Of a DNA stretch of 64,000 bases, positions 54,901-61,646 are shown in pieces (position 1 is the first letter of the stretch; each line of letters starts with the position of its first letter). The stretch is from contig NZ_CP083950.1 of assembly GCF_006439395.2 (NCBI RefSeq), positions 5,817,001-5,881,000 of the forward strand, read 5' to 3'. The stretch comes from Mesorhizobium sp. B4-1-4 (GTDB lineage Bacteria > Pseudomonadota > Alphaproteobacteria > Rhizobiales > Rhizobiaceae). The position numbers and the translations under genes were made by a program. Below the pieces are notes generated by a model. That model was not told the origin of the DNA. It saw nothing but the letters and a program-made list of their open reading frames with translations, and searched no databases.

Positions 54901-55971
54901 GATCTGCCGGGCGAGCGAGTCGATCCGCTTCTCGATGCGCTCGAAAGCTTCATGGTCGACCGAATTGGCCTGTGCCGCGACGGTCGAAGCGACGATGGCA
55001 CGGGAAATCTCGTCCAGCCGCTCGTCGATCATGGCAAGGGTATCGCCGCTGCGATTGTCCTGCTGGCTGGCGAAGTGATCGACGGCGCCGGCAAGTGTGC
55101 GGACCTTTTCCTCCAGCGAGCGTAGCGACAGCGATTCCGGCAAATTGTTGACGGCATTGCTAATCTGCTCCAGCCGGCCGCTCAGGGCCGCAAGGGCGGG
55201 ATCGTCGGAGCGTTTGCGCTGGTCGGCATCGACCCGGTCTTCGAATGCCGTCCAGCGGCGGTCGAAATCGTCCCAGCGGCGGTCGACCTTCTGCACGCTC
55301 TCCTCGCGCGCCAGTGTGTCGAGAGCGGTCTTGACCTGCTCGAGCTCCAGCCGCAGCAGGTTGACGCTTCTGTCGTCGCTCTTTTCCGACAGCGACTTGA
55401 TGGCGCCGGAAAGCCGTTCGAATTCGATGCCGAGTTCGGCGCTTCCCTTGCCCGATGCGCCGGGCCTGGCGTTCGACTGGAAGGCACGGTCGATATCCTT
55501 GCGCAGCGCATCGAATTCGCGCTGCAGCCCTGCCGTCATCTGGTGGCGCAGCTCCTCGCGCATGCCGCGCAGTTCGCCGGCGATCTTGCCGACCATGGCA
55601 ATGCTGTCTTCCTGCCCGCGCACGCGGTCGATGTCGCGGGCGATGGCCTGGTAGTTCTGGTCTAGGGCAGGGGCGGACGCCGGGTTCTGCGGGCGCGGCG
55701 CCGGCTGCGGATCCTCGTACCAGCGCTGCTGGCCGGTTGACTGGGCGGCTGGATAATGGGGGTCGGCGGCGGGATAGCGTGGCTCGGTCGCGGGATAGCG
55801 CGGGTCGGCGGCGTATTGGCGGGAAGCGGGACGCGCCGTCACCTCCTCGCGCGTCTGCCCTAGTCGCTGTTCCAGCGTCTCCAGCGAGCGGTTCAGTTGC
55901 TCGAGCGTGGTCTGTGGCCTACGCTGCCTGCCGGCGTTGAGTGTATCGAGGTAGGACCGCTTGCTGTTCAT
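51964..55971 (-). CDS. podJ: PodJ-like polar organelle development protein
   Basis: A 1335-residue protein with the PodJ architecture. The N-terminal 740 or so residues are predicted coiled-coil, rich in Glu, Arg, Leu and Ser; a disordered Pro/Ala-rich linker follows. One membrane helix sits near residues 886-905 (ILMAAAAIMLALAGLQLG). The periplasmic part carries several Sel1-type repeats (about 1070-1215; for example AAAKWYEKSAELGFAPAEYR) and a C-terminal peptidoglycan-binding domain (about 1270-1334; GGADGVMGDKTKTAIIAFQ). PodJ marks the old or growing pole in Caulobacter, Agrobacterium and Sinorhizobium. Very long open frames on the opposite strand are artefacts. Confidence 0.88.
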   Translation of the reverse strand: MNSKRSYLDTLNAGRQRRPQTTLEQLNRSLETLEQRLGQTREEVTARPASRQYAADPRYPATEPRYPAADPHYPAAQSTGQQRWYEDPQPAPRPQNPASAPALDQNYQAIARDIDRVRGQEDSIAMVGKIAGELRGMREELRHQMTAGLQREFDALRKDIDRAFQSNARPGASGKGSAELGIEFERLSGAIKSLSEKSDDRSVNLLRLELEQVKTALDTLAREESVQKVDRRWDDFDRRWTAFEDRVDADQRKRSDDPALAALSGRLEQISNAVNNLPESLSLRSLEEKVRTLAGAVDHFASQQDNRSGDTLAMIDERLDEISRAIVASTVAAQANSVDHEAFERIEKRIDSLARQIEEVAQDRPGNAVMDHLSTLSNRVDELAGRANLPEQAMERLAKQITLIADKIDQAPAMPDADYIFHGLEQRFDVLSGMMERRQGDAIEQGNMLFRDLERRLDEVADRLDQRMMPQVDSAGIMEAIDARFTALAQRMETRVPDPAGEAAIRGLESRLEDISSRLDASAAQVAGIDPALIRSLEAQVAGLSAHLSKPSTPLPEFEDISPRLDEIEKALAGTRDSILGAAREAAENAVRSLAGSNANTTAVSGLAQDLKMLETLTRRSDERNSRTFEAIHDTLLKIVDRLGSLETSEPSEAVSELLDAAPVDTSGWRGTRRPKMAVNAPSMNIDEPLPLSGDLADLDARGAAISRGEPALPGEPVVHADTRLPRGPGARTPAEAAAAAAMAALGSDTIAEKDQPAGRKSLFGGLARAFKSKKTADVPPLAGSAPSAEIPSVDLDEPLDPKMANRPLEPGSGAPDLNAIMKRVRDERAQPAKPSESDAAKSDFIAAARRAAQAAAAEADALKRQSTMKGPVKALRIGDLLKARRKPILMAAAAIMLALAGLQLGKAFLSDPAQVASNDATPIITAQPVQTASVDTASQPKTQPAATDSAPARPIRQAEPSVPASKDDMIAQTALAMPSDTDAMANTAPAAEPTAASAASTTSSGPSATVSEAMASAAPAPTAPAMPMATTDSTVKDGTGGVAPAAAIARYDIPADAGPAALRDAAAGGDAKALFEIGSRYAESRGVKEDMAAAAKWYEKSAELGFAPAEYRIGNFYEKGIGVTRDIKKSKTWYQLAAEQGNASAMHNLAVLFAMAADGVTDNESAAHWFQEAADLGVKDSQFNLGILAAKGVGMKQNLEESYKWFALVAKTGDKDAAAKRDEIANALRPEQLERARTATELWKAKPLNAAANSADIPESWQEGTPQTTAGIDMKKAVKNIQLILNKNGYDAGGADGVMGDKTKTAIIAFQTDNKLPATGAVDEKLVRALLARK

Positions 55972-56429
55972 CGGTGCGTCCGTCTTTCAGATTGGCCGGC
56001 TTGCGACCAGCTGTCCAAGTCCCTGCCGGAACGAAGGCGACCGCGCTTCCATGCCACGGCGGAAGACTAGCTTCCCGGGGTTTCACCCGCGCTCCGAAAA
56101 ACCGTGAGAAATTCGATACAGGATAAACACGGGTAGCCGACACGCGCACATTTCGCCCAACGTGGTAAACAACGCGTTAACCAAGCTTAAGAAGTTGGAA
56201 GGAAATTGGCTGTCGCTGCCCGCAGTGCGGCATAAAGCACCGATCAGAGAACGCCCTTGCGTCATCGGGCGGCTATCGGTATAGAATTGACGTAAACGTA
56301 AAGGGCGCCTTGAAGCGTGCTGTTTGCGATTTTGCTTGTCGAAACCACGACTGGAAGCACGCCCCCGCTTCCAGTCCGGCGACGCATGGTCCGGGACCGC
56401 GACGCCACCAACGGGGAAAGCCAGTGACC
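55972..56429. promoter_or_regulatory. divergent podJ/merR control region
   Basis: About 458 bases without a gene. For merR, a plausible sigma-70 promoter is TTGCGT (56257-56262), 17 bases, TATAGA (56280-56285), with the operator-like palindrome overlapping the expected transcription start at 56287-56302. On the podJ side TTAACCAAGCTTAA (56177-56190) resembles a CtrA site but with a 6-base spacer. Confidence 0.45.
56287..56302 (+). promoter_or_regulatory. MerR operator candidate upstream of merR
   Basis: TTGACGTAAACGTAAA, an imperfect palindrome matching 13 of 16 positions with TTTACGCAAACGTCAA within the site at 57097-57120. It lies right after the -10-like TATAGA, a position suited to autorepression. 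Confidence 0.6.
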
Positions 56430-56891
56430 ATGAAGCTTATCTCGGCCGGCGAGACCGCGGCCAATACCAACAATATACCTGTCGAAGCCGGTGAGGATCT
56501 CGCCCGCATCGGCGAAATGGCCAAGAAATACGGCGTGACGCTGCGCACGCTGCGCTTCTACGAAGACAAAGGCCTGCTCAACCCGCAGCGTGACGGTTCG
56601 ACCCGCCTCTACACGCGCCGCGACAAGGCCCGGCTGAAGCTGATCCTGCTCGGCCGCAAGGTCGGGTTCTCGCTGCGCGACGTCAAGCAGATGATGGACC
56701 TCTACGATCCGACCGGTTCCAACACCAAGCAGTTGCGTCTGGCGCTGGACAAGTCGGAGAAGCAACTTGCCCGCCTGCAGAAGCAGCGGGCGCTGATTGA
56801 CGACGCCATCAACGAACTGAGCGGCTCGATGACGGCGGTGCGCCAGATGCTGGCCGAACGGACCACGCCGCAGGCGAGCGTCGCCAGCTAA
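56430..56891 (+). CDS. MerR-family regulator of beta-oxidation genes (predicted)
   Basis: A 153-residue MerR protein: helix-turn-helix ARIGEMAKKYGVTLRTLRFY followed by the wing GLLNPQRDGSTRLYTRRD, then a long dimerisation coiled coil (LDKSEKQLARLQKQRALIDDAI). It lacks the Cys metal site of HmrR and the like. MerR regulators of the LiuR type control acyl-CoA and branched-chain amino-acid degradation in proteobacteria and bind TTTACG-type palindromes like those seen here. ATG 56430 follows GGGGAAAG; the frame is open 40 codons upstream without family similarity. It precedes the acyl-CoA dehydrogenase genes. Confidence 0.85.
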   Translation: MKLISAGETAANTNNIPVEAGEDLARIGEMAKKYGVTLRTLRFYEDKGLLNPQRDGSTRLYTRRDKARLKLILLGRKVGFSLRDVKQMMDLYDPTGSNTKQLRLALDKSEKQLARLQKQRALIDDAINELSGSMTAVRQMLAERTTPQASVAS

Positions 56892-56893
56892 AG

Positions 56894-56930
56894 GCAATTC
56901 CAGGAACGGTGTGAAGCGGCTTTCCGCCCG
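56894..56930 (+). repeat. palindromic repeat family B, partial copy
   Basis: Begins two bases after the merR stop with GCAATTCCAGGAACGGTGTG, matching family B, but the right-hand inverted end is lost. Confidence 0.6.
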
Positions 56931-56956
56931 CTTTCGATTAGCTGATTCTGACGATC

Positions 56957-56992
56957 AAAGCCGCGTGGCCATGCCGCGCGGCTTTTTTGTTT
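56957..56992 (+). terminator. Rho-independent terminator of merR
   Basis: Arms AAAGCCGCG (56957-56965) and CGCGGCTTT (56977-56985) pair perfectly around an 11-base loop and are followed by TTTTGTTTT. Confidence 0.92.
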
Positions 56993-57096
56993 TCCTTAGA
57001 CCGTGCCCTCCGAGATGTTGGCCGCTGGCTGGCATCATACCGTCCCGCCAGGGCTCATTGCTTCGCAGAGTGCGGAAATCTTGTCACAGCGAAAGA

Positions 57097-57120
57097 ATTG
57101 ACGTTTACGCAAACGTCAAT
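57097..57120 (+). promoter_or_regulatory. MerR operator and long-spaced promoter of the acyl-CoA dehydrogenase gene
   Basis: A nearly perfect 24-base palindrome with outer arms ATTGACGTTT and AAACGTCAAT. It contains TTGACG (57098-57103) as a -35-like element; TGCTAT (57124-57129) follows after 20 bases. Long 19-20-base spacers spanned by the operator are typical of MerR-activated promoters. The sequence is read directly; the activator role is inferred. Confidence 0.6.
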
Positions 57121-57211
57121 TTTTGCTATCCCCGGCTCCAACACGGGTCCGTATGCTGCCCTGACATGACTTCGGGGCTTCCGGACCAGGTCCGCAGGGT
57201 GGAGAAAAAGC

Positions 57212-59008
57212 ATGCCGACATACAGGGCTCCGGTCCAGGATACGCTGTTCGTACTCAACGAAGTGCTGGGCTATCAGCGTTATTCGAACCTTCCCGGATT
57301 TTCCGATGCCACGCCCGATGTGCTGGAGGCGATCCTCGCCGAGGGGGCCAAGCTCGCCGAGAACGTCATGCACCCGCTCAACCGTATCGGCGACATGGAA
57401 GGCTGCGTTCGTCACGACGACGGCTCGGTGACGACGCCCAAGGGCTTCAAGGAAGCGTTCGACCAGTATCGCGAGGGCGGCTGGATGGGGCTCGCGGCAC
57501 CGGCCGAGTTTGGCGGCCAGGGGCTGCCCTACATGGTGCACCAGGCTGTCTCCGAATACATGGTGTCGGCCAACATGGCGCTGATGATGTATCCGGGACT
57601 GACGCAGGGCGCGATCGCCGCCATCATCACCCATGGCACTGACGAGCAGAAGGCCAAGTGGTTGCCGAAGCTGGTCGAGGGCGCGTGGACCGGAACCATG
57701 AACCTGACCGAACCGCATTGCGGCACCGATCTTGGTTTGCTGCGCACCAGGGCCGCGCCGAACGGCGACGGCACCTACAAGATCTCTGGCCAGAAGATAT
57801 TCATCTCGGCCGGCGAGCAGGACATGTCGGACAACATCGTCCATCTCGTGCTGGCCCGCATCGAGGGCGCGCCGGAAGGCGTCAAGGGCATTTCGCTGTT
57901 CATCGTGCCGAAGCTCAAGCTCGACGCATCGGGCAATCCGGGCGAACGGAACACGCTCTCCTGCGGCTCGATCGAGAAGAAGATGGGCATCCACGGCAAT
58001 TCGACCTGCGTCATGAATTATGACGAGGCTGAGGGCACACTGCTCGGCGAGGTGAATGGCGGCCTGAAGGCCATGTTCACCATGATGAACGAGGCACGGC
58101 TCGGTGTCGCCCTGCAGGGGCTGTCGATCTCCGAGGTTGCCTACCAGAATGCCGTTTCCTATGCCAAGGACCGATTGCAGGGCCGTTCGCTGTCGGGGCC
58201 GAAGGCTCCGGACAAGAAGGCTGACCCGATCATCGTTCACCCCGATATCCGCCGCAGCCTGATGACTATGAAGGCGTTCAACGAGGCCGGCCGCGCGCTG
58301 GCGCTGTGGACGGCGATCAAGTCCGACATCGCGCATCGCTCCGGCGACGACAAGGACCGTCAGACGGCTGACGACTACACCGGCCTGCTGACTCCGGTGG
58401 TCAAGGGCGTGCTCACCGACAAGGGCTTCGACCATGCTGTCATGGCGCAGCAGGTGTTCGGCGGCCATGGCTATATCGAAGAGCACGGCATGAGCCAGTT
58501 CGTGCGCGATGCCCGTATCGCCATGATCTATGAAGGCGCCAACGGCATCCAGGCGCTTGACCTCGTCGGCCGCAAGCTCGGCCTGAATGGCGGCCGCGCG
58601 GTGCAGGCTTTCTTCAAGGAGGTCGGCGAGTTCTGCGAGGAAAACCGTTCCGACGAAAAGATGGCGCCTTTCACCAAGGCGTTGAAGAAGGGCCTCAACG
58701 ATCTGCAGGCGGCGACCATGTGGCTGCTGCAGAATGGTATGGCCAAGCCCGACAACGCCGGCGCCGCCTCGACCGACTACATGCATCTTTTCGGCCTTGT
58801 GGCGCTGGGCTACATGTGGGCGCAGATGGCCAAGGCAGCGCAGGGCAAGCTCGCGCAAGGCGCCAATGGCGCCGGTGCGTTCTACGACACGAAGCTGGTG
58901 ACCGCGCGTTTCTTCATGGAACGCGTCATGCCGGAAACGGCGATGCGGCTTGCCCGCATTTCGAGTGGCGCCGATACGCTGATGGCGCTGCCGGCGGAAG
59001 CGTTCTAG
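57212..59008 (+). CDS. acyl-CoA dehydrogenase (large, with C-terminal extension)
   Basis: A 598-residue flavoprotein of the acyl-CoA dehydrogenase superfamily: N-terminal helical domain, middle beta domain (NLTEPHCGTDLGLLRT), C-terminal helical domain with catalytic E441 in IYEGANGIQ, and an extra C-terminal domain of about 120 residues seen in the FadE/DmdC-type group. It makes the 2,3-enoyl-CoA in fatty-acid (or methylmercaptopropionyl-CoA) catabolism; substrate is uncertain. It starts about 90 bases after the MerR palindrome and leads a run of beta-oxidation genes. Confidence 0.92.
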   Translation: MPTYRAPVQDTLFVLNEVLGYQRYSNLPGFSDATPDVLEAILAEGAKLAENVMHPLNRIGDMEGCVRHDDGSVTTPKGFKEAFDQYREGGWMGLAAPAEFGGQGLPYMVHQAVSEYMVSANMALMMYPGLTQGAIAAIITHGTDEQKAKWLPKLVEGAWTGTMNLTEPHCGTDLGLLRTRAAPNGDGTYKISGQKIFISAGEQDMSDNIVHLVLARIEGAPEGVKGISLFIVPKLKLDASGNPGERNTLSCGSIEKKMGIHGNSTCVMNYDEAEGTLLGEVNGGLKAMFTMMNEARLGVALQGLSISEVAYQNAVSYAKDRLQGRSLSGPKAPDKKADPIIVHPDIRRSLMTMKAFNEAGRALALWTAIKSDIAHRSGDDKDRQTADDYTGLLTPVVKGVLTDKGFDHAVMAQQVFGGHGYIEEHGMSQFVRDARIAMIYEGANGIQALDLVGRKLGLNGGRAVQAFFKEVGEFCEENRSDEKMAPFTKALKKGLNDLQAATMWLLQNGMAKPDNAGAASTDYMHLFGLVALGYMWAQMAKAAQGKLAQGANGAGAFYDTKLVTARFFMERVMPETAMRLARISSGADTLMALPAEAF

Positions 59009-59023
59009 AAATGCTCGGCGTCC

Positions 59024-59070
59024 CCCTCCCCCTTGAGGGGAGGGTGGCCCGAAGGGCCGGGAGGGGTCGC
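59024..59070. repeat. GC-rich double-hairpin repeat (family C), copy 2
   Basis: First hairpin CCCTCCCC/GGGGAGGG (59024-59031 with 59037-59044), second hairpin GGCCC-GAA-GGGCC, then GGGAGGGG. Same layout as 39233-39268. It lies between the two acyl-CoA dehydrogenase genes. Confidence 0.65.
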
Positions 59071-59126
59071 CCGTGCCGCGCGCCGACCTCAATTCCGCTG
59101 ATGTACCTTGGGAGGACTATCATCGT

Positions 59127-60296
59127 ATGCCTAACCCTGCGGAAATCCTGAACCTCCCCAAACCCGCCTGGGCGGCGGACGAGGTTGGCATGCTCTATGA
59201 CATGGCCTCCCGCTTCATGGCCGACGAGATCGCGCCGCGTTACGATGAGTTCGAGAAGAACGAGATGGTCGACCGCGAGAGCTGGCTGAAGGCCGGTGCG
59301 GCCGGCCTGCTCTGCGCCTCGATGCCGGAGGAATATGGCGGTTCCGGCGGCACCTTCGCGCATGAGAGCGCCATCATCGAGGCGATCGGCCATGTCGGCG
59401 TCGACGGTTTCGGCATCGGCCTGCACAATTCGATCGTCGCCCCCTACATCCTTCACTACGGCTCGGAAGAGCAGAAGAAGAAATGGCTGCCGAAGCTGGC
59501 GACCGGCGAGCTGATCGGCGCCATCGCCATGACCGAGCCCGGCGCCGGCTCCGACCTTCAGGGCGTCAAGACGCGGGCCGAGAAGGACGGCAACCAGTAC
59601 CGGATCAACGGCTCCAAGACCTTCATCACCAACGGGCAACTGGCCAATTTCATCATCGTCGTCACCAAGACCGATCCGGAAAAGGGTGCCAAGGGCACCT
59701 CGCTGATCGTCGTCGAGACCGACGAGGTCGAAGGCTTTCAGCGTGGCCGCAACCTCGACAAGATCGGGCTCAAGGCCAACGACACGTCGGAGCTGTTCTT
59801 CAACGACGTGCGCGTGCCGACCTCAAATCTGCTCGGCCATGAGGAGGGACAGGGCTTCATCCAGTTGATGCAGCAATTGCCGCAGGAGCGGTTGCAGATC
59901 GGCACTGGGGCGATCGCCATGATCGAGCGGGCGCTGGCACTGACCATCGACTACGTCAAGGAGCGCAAGGCTTTCGGCAAGGCGATCATCGACTTCCAGA
60001 ACACCCAGTTCAAACTGGCCGAGCTGAAGACCGAGGCCACAATCGGCCGTATCTTCTACAATGATTGCGTCACCCGCCACATCAATGGCGGGCTGGATCC
60101 GGTGACGGCCTCGATGGCCAAGTACTGGCTCAGCGACCTGCAGGGAAAAGTCGTCGACGAATGCCTTCAATTGTACGGTGGCTATGGCTACATGAATGAA
60201 TACCCGATCGCCCGCATGTTCCGCGACGCTCGCGTCCAGCGCATCTACGGCGGCACCAACGAGATCATGAAATTGCTGATCGGACGCTCGCTCTGA
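59127..60296 (+). CDS. acyl-CoA dehydrogenase, long-chain type
   Basis: A 389-residue acyl-CoA dehydrogenase. The middle-domain signature is AIAMTEPGAGSDLQG. At the usual catalytic position near the C-terminus the sequence is IYGGTNEIMK, with glycine instead of glutamate, while QQLPQERLQI places a glutamate at E254; this is the arrangement of long-chain acyl-CoA and isovaleryl-CoA dehydrogenases. ATG 59127 is used, with GGGAGG upstream. It lies between the larger dehydrogenase and the thiolase gene. Confidence 0.92.
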   Translation: MPNPAEILNLPKPAWAADEVGMLYDMASRFMADEIAPRYDEFEKNEMVDRESWLKAGAAGLLCASMPEEYGGSGGTFAHESAIIEAIGHVGVDGFGIGLHNSIVAPYILHYGSEEQKKKWLPKLATGELIGAIAMTEPGAGSDLQGVKTRAEKDGNQYRINGSKTFITNGQLANFIIVVTKTDPEKGAKGTSLIVVETDEVEGFQRGRNLDKIGLKANDTSELFFNDVRVPTSNLLGHEEGQGFIQLMQQLPQERLQIGTGAIAMIERALALTIDYVKERKAFGKAIIDFQNTQFKLAELKTEATIGRIFYNDCVTRHINGGLDPVTASMAKYWLSDLQGKVVDECLQLYGGYGYMNEYPIARMFRDARVQRIYGGTNEIMKLLIGRSL

Positions 60297-60345
60297 TGCA
60301 TGTCGCCCAAAAGTGGTCCCGGTTTTGGGAGATCGACATGCATCA
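60294..60345. repeat. palindromic repeat family A, copy 5 (first of a doublet)
   Basis: Twelve-base perfect inverted ends TGATGCATGTCG and CGACATGCATCA around a CCCAAAAGTGGTCCCGGTTT core. The element overlaps the acyl-CoA dehydrogenase stop codon (TGA at 60294-60296). Confidence 0.85.
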
Positions 60346-60353
60346 GTCCAAAA

Positions 60354-60388
60354 ATGCATGTCGCCCAGAAGTAGATCGACATACATCA
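60354..60388. repeat. palindromic repeat family A, copy 6 (shortened, second of a doublet)
   Basis: Left end ATGCATGTCGCCCAGAAGT, then directly TAGATCGACATACATCA: the core GGTTTTGGGA part is missing. It lies 58 bases after copy 5. Confidence 0.7.
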
Positions 60389-60424
60389 GTCTGAAGCCGT
60401 TCGATAAACCCGAGGAGCAAGAGA

Positions 60425-61633
60425 ATGAGTGACGCTTATGTCTATGACGCCGTGCGCACGCCGCGCGGCAAGGGCAAGAAGGACGGATCGCTGCATGAGG
60501 TGCCCGCGGTGCGGCTTGCCGCCAAGACGCTGGAAGCGCTACGCGACCGCAATGGGCTGGACACCGGCACAGTCGACGACATCATCTTCGGCTGCGTCGA
60601 TCCGGTCGGCGAAGCAGGGTCGGTCATTCCGCGCGCCGCCGCCTTCGAGGCCGGCTACGACACCAAGGCGCCCGGCATGCAGATCTCGCGCTTTTGCGCC
60701 TCGGGTCTCGATGCCATCAATTTCGGCGCCGCCAAGATCGCGCAAGGCGCTGACGAGATCGTCATTGCCGGCGGCGTCGAATCGATGTCGCGTGTCGGCA
60801 TGGGCGCCTCCGGCGGCGCCTGGTTCATGGACCCTTCGGTCGGCCTGCCCGGCTGGTTCGTGCCGCAAGGCATCTCGGCCGACCTGATCGCCACCAAATA
60901 TGGTTTCAGCAGGGACGACGTCGATGCCTATGCCGTCGAAAGCCAGAAGCGCGCCGCCAAATCCTGGGCGGACGGACGCTTCAAGAACTCGGTCATCCCG
61001 ATCAAGGATCAGAACGGCCTGACCATCCTCGACCATGACGAGCACATGCGGCCTTCGACCGACATGCAGTCGCTGGCCTCGCTCAATCCGTCCTTCGTCA
61101 TGCCTGGCGAAATGGGCGGCTTCGATGCGGTCGCCGTGCAGAAGCATCCGGAAGTGGAAGAGGTCAACCATGTCCACCATGCCGGCAATTCGTCCGGCAT
61201 CGTCGATGGCGCAGCGGCCGTGCTGCTCGGCTCCAAGAAGGCCGGCAAGGCGATGGGCCTCAAGCCGCGCGCCCGCATCCGCACCTTCGCCAATATCGGC
61301 TCCGAGCCGGTGCTGATGCTGACCGGTCCGGTCGATGTCACCGAGAAGCTTTTGAAGCGTGCCAAGATGAAGCTGTCGGACATCGACCTGTTCGAGCTCA
61401 ACGAAGCCTTCGCCTCGGTGGTGCTGCGATACATGCAGGCCTTCGACATCGATCACGACAAGATCAACGTCAATGGCGGCGCCATCGCCATGGGCCATCC
61501 GCTCGGCGCTACTGGCGCCATGATCTTCGGCACGGTGCTGGACGAACTCGAGCGCCGTGATCTCAACACCGCGCTGGTCACGCTGTGCATCGGTGCCGGC
61601 ATGGGCACCGCAACGATCATCGAACGCGTCTGA
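60425..61633 (+). CDS. fadA: acetyl-CoA C-acyltransferase (thiolase, FadA-like)
   Basis: A 402-residue thiolase. Catalytic C91 in SRFCASGLDAI, the NEAFASV block, GGAIAMGHPLGATGA with the histidine, and CIGAGMGTA with the second cysteine are all present. It cleaves 3-ketoacyl-CoA to acetyl-CoA and a shortened acyl-CoA. It is 13 bases before the FadB-like gene, a fadA-fadB order in one operon. A purine-rich GAGGAGCAAGAG stretch precedes the ATG. Confidence 0.94.
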   Translation: MSDAYVYDAVRTPRGKGKKDGSLHEVPAVRLAAKTLEALRDRNGLDTGTVDDIIFGCVDPVGEAGSVIPRAAAFEAGYDTKAPGMQISRFCASGLDAINFGAAKIAQGADEIVIAGGVESMSRVGMGASGGAWFMDPSVGLPGWFVPQGISADLIATKYGFSRDDVDAYAVESQKRAAKSWADGRFKNSVIPIKDQNGLTILDHDEHMRPSTDMQSLASLNPSFVMPGEMGGFDAVAVQKHPEVEEVNHVHHAGNSSGIVDGAAAVLLGSKKAGKAMGLKPRARIRTFANIGSEPVLMLTGPVDVTEKLLKRAKMKLSDIDLFELNEAFASVVLRYMQAFDIDHDKINVNGGAIAMGHPLGATGAMIFGTVLDELERRDLNTALVTLCIGAGMGTATIIERV

Positions 61634-61646
61634 CGGGGAGAGAACA

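Larger units (their letters stand above)
56892..57211 (+). other. merR-acyl-CoA dehydrogenase spacer
   Basis: About 320 bases with no gene. It holds a partial family B repeat, the merR terminator and the palindromic operator candidate with a long-spaced promoter, described separately. Confidence 0.6.

Noticed and set aside
57116..59092. Open frame of 658 codons on the minus strand
   Set aside because: Antisense to the large acyl-CoA dehydrogenase and running through the operator region.
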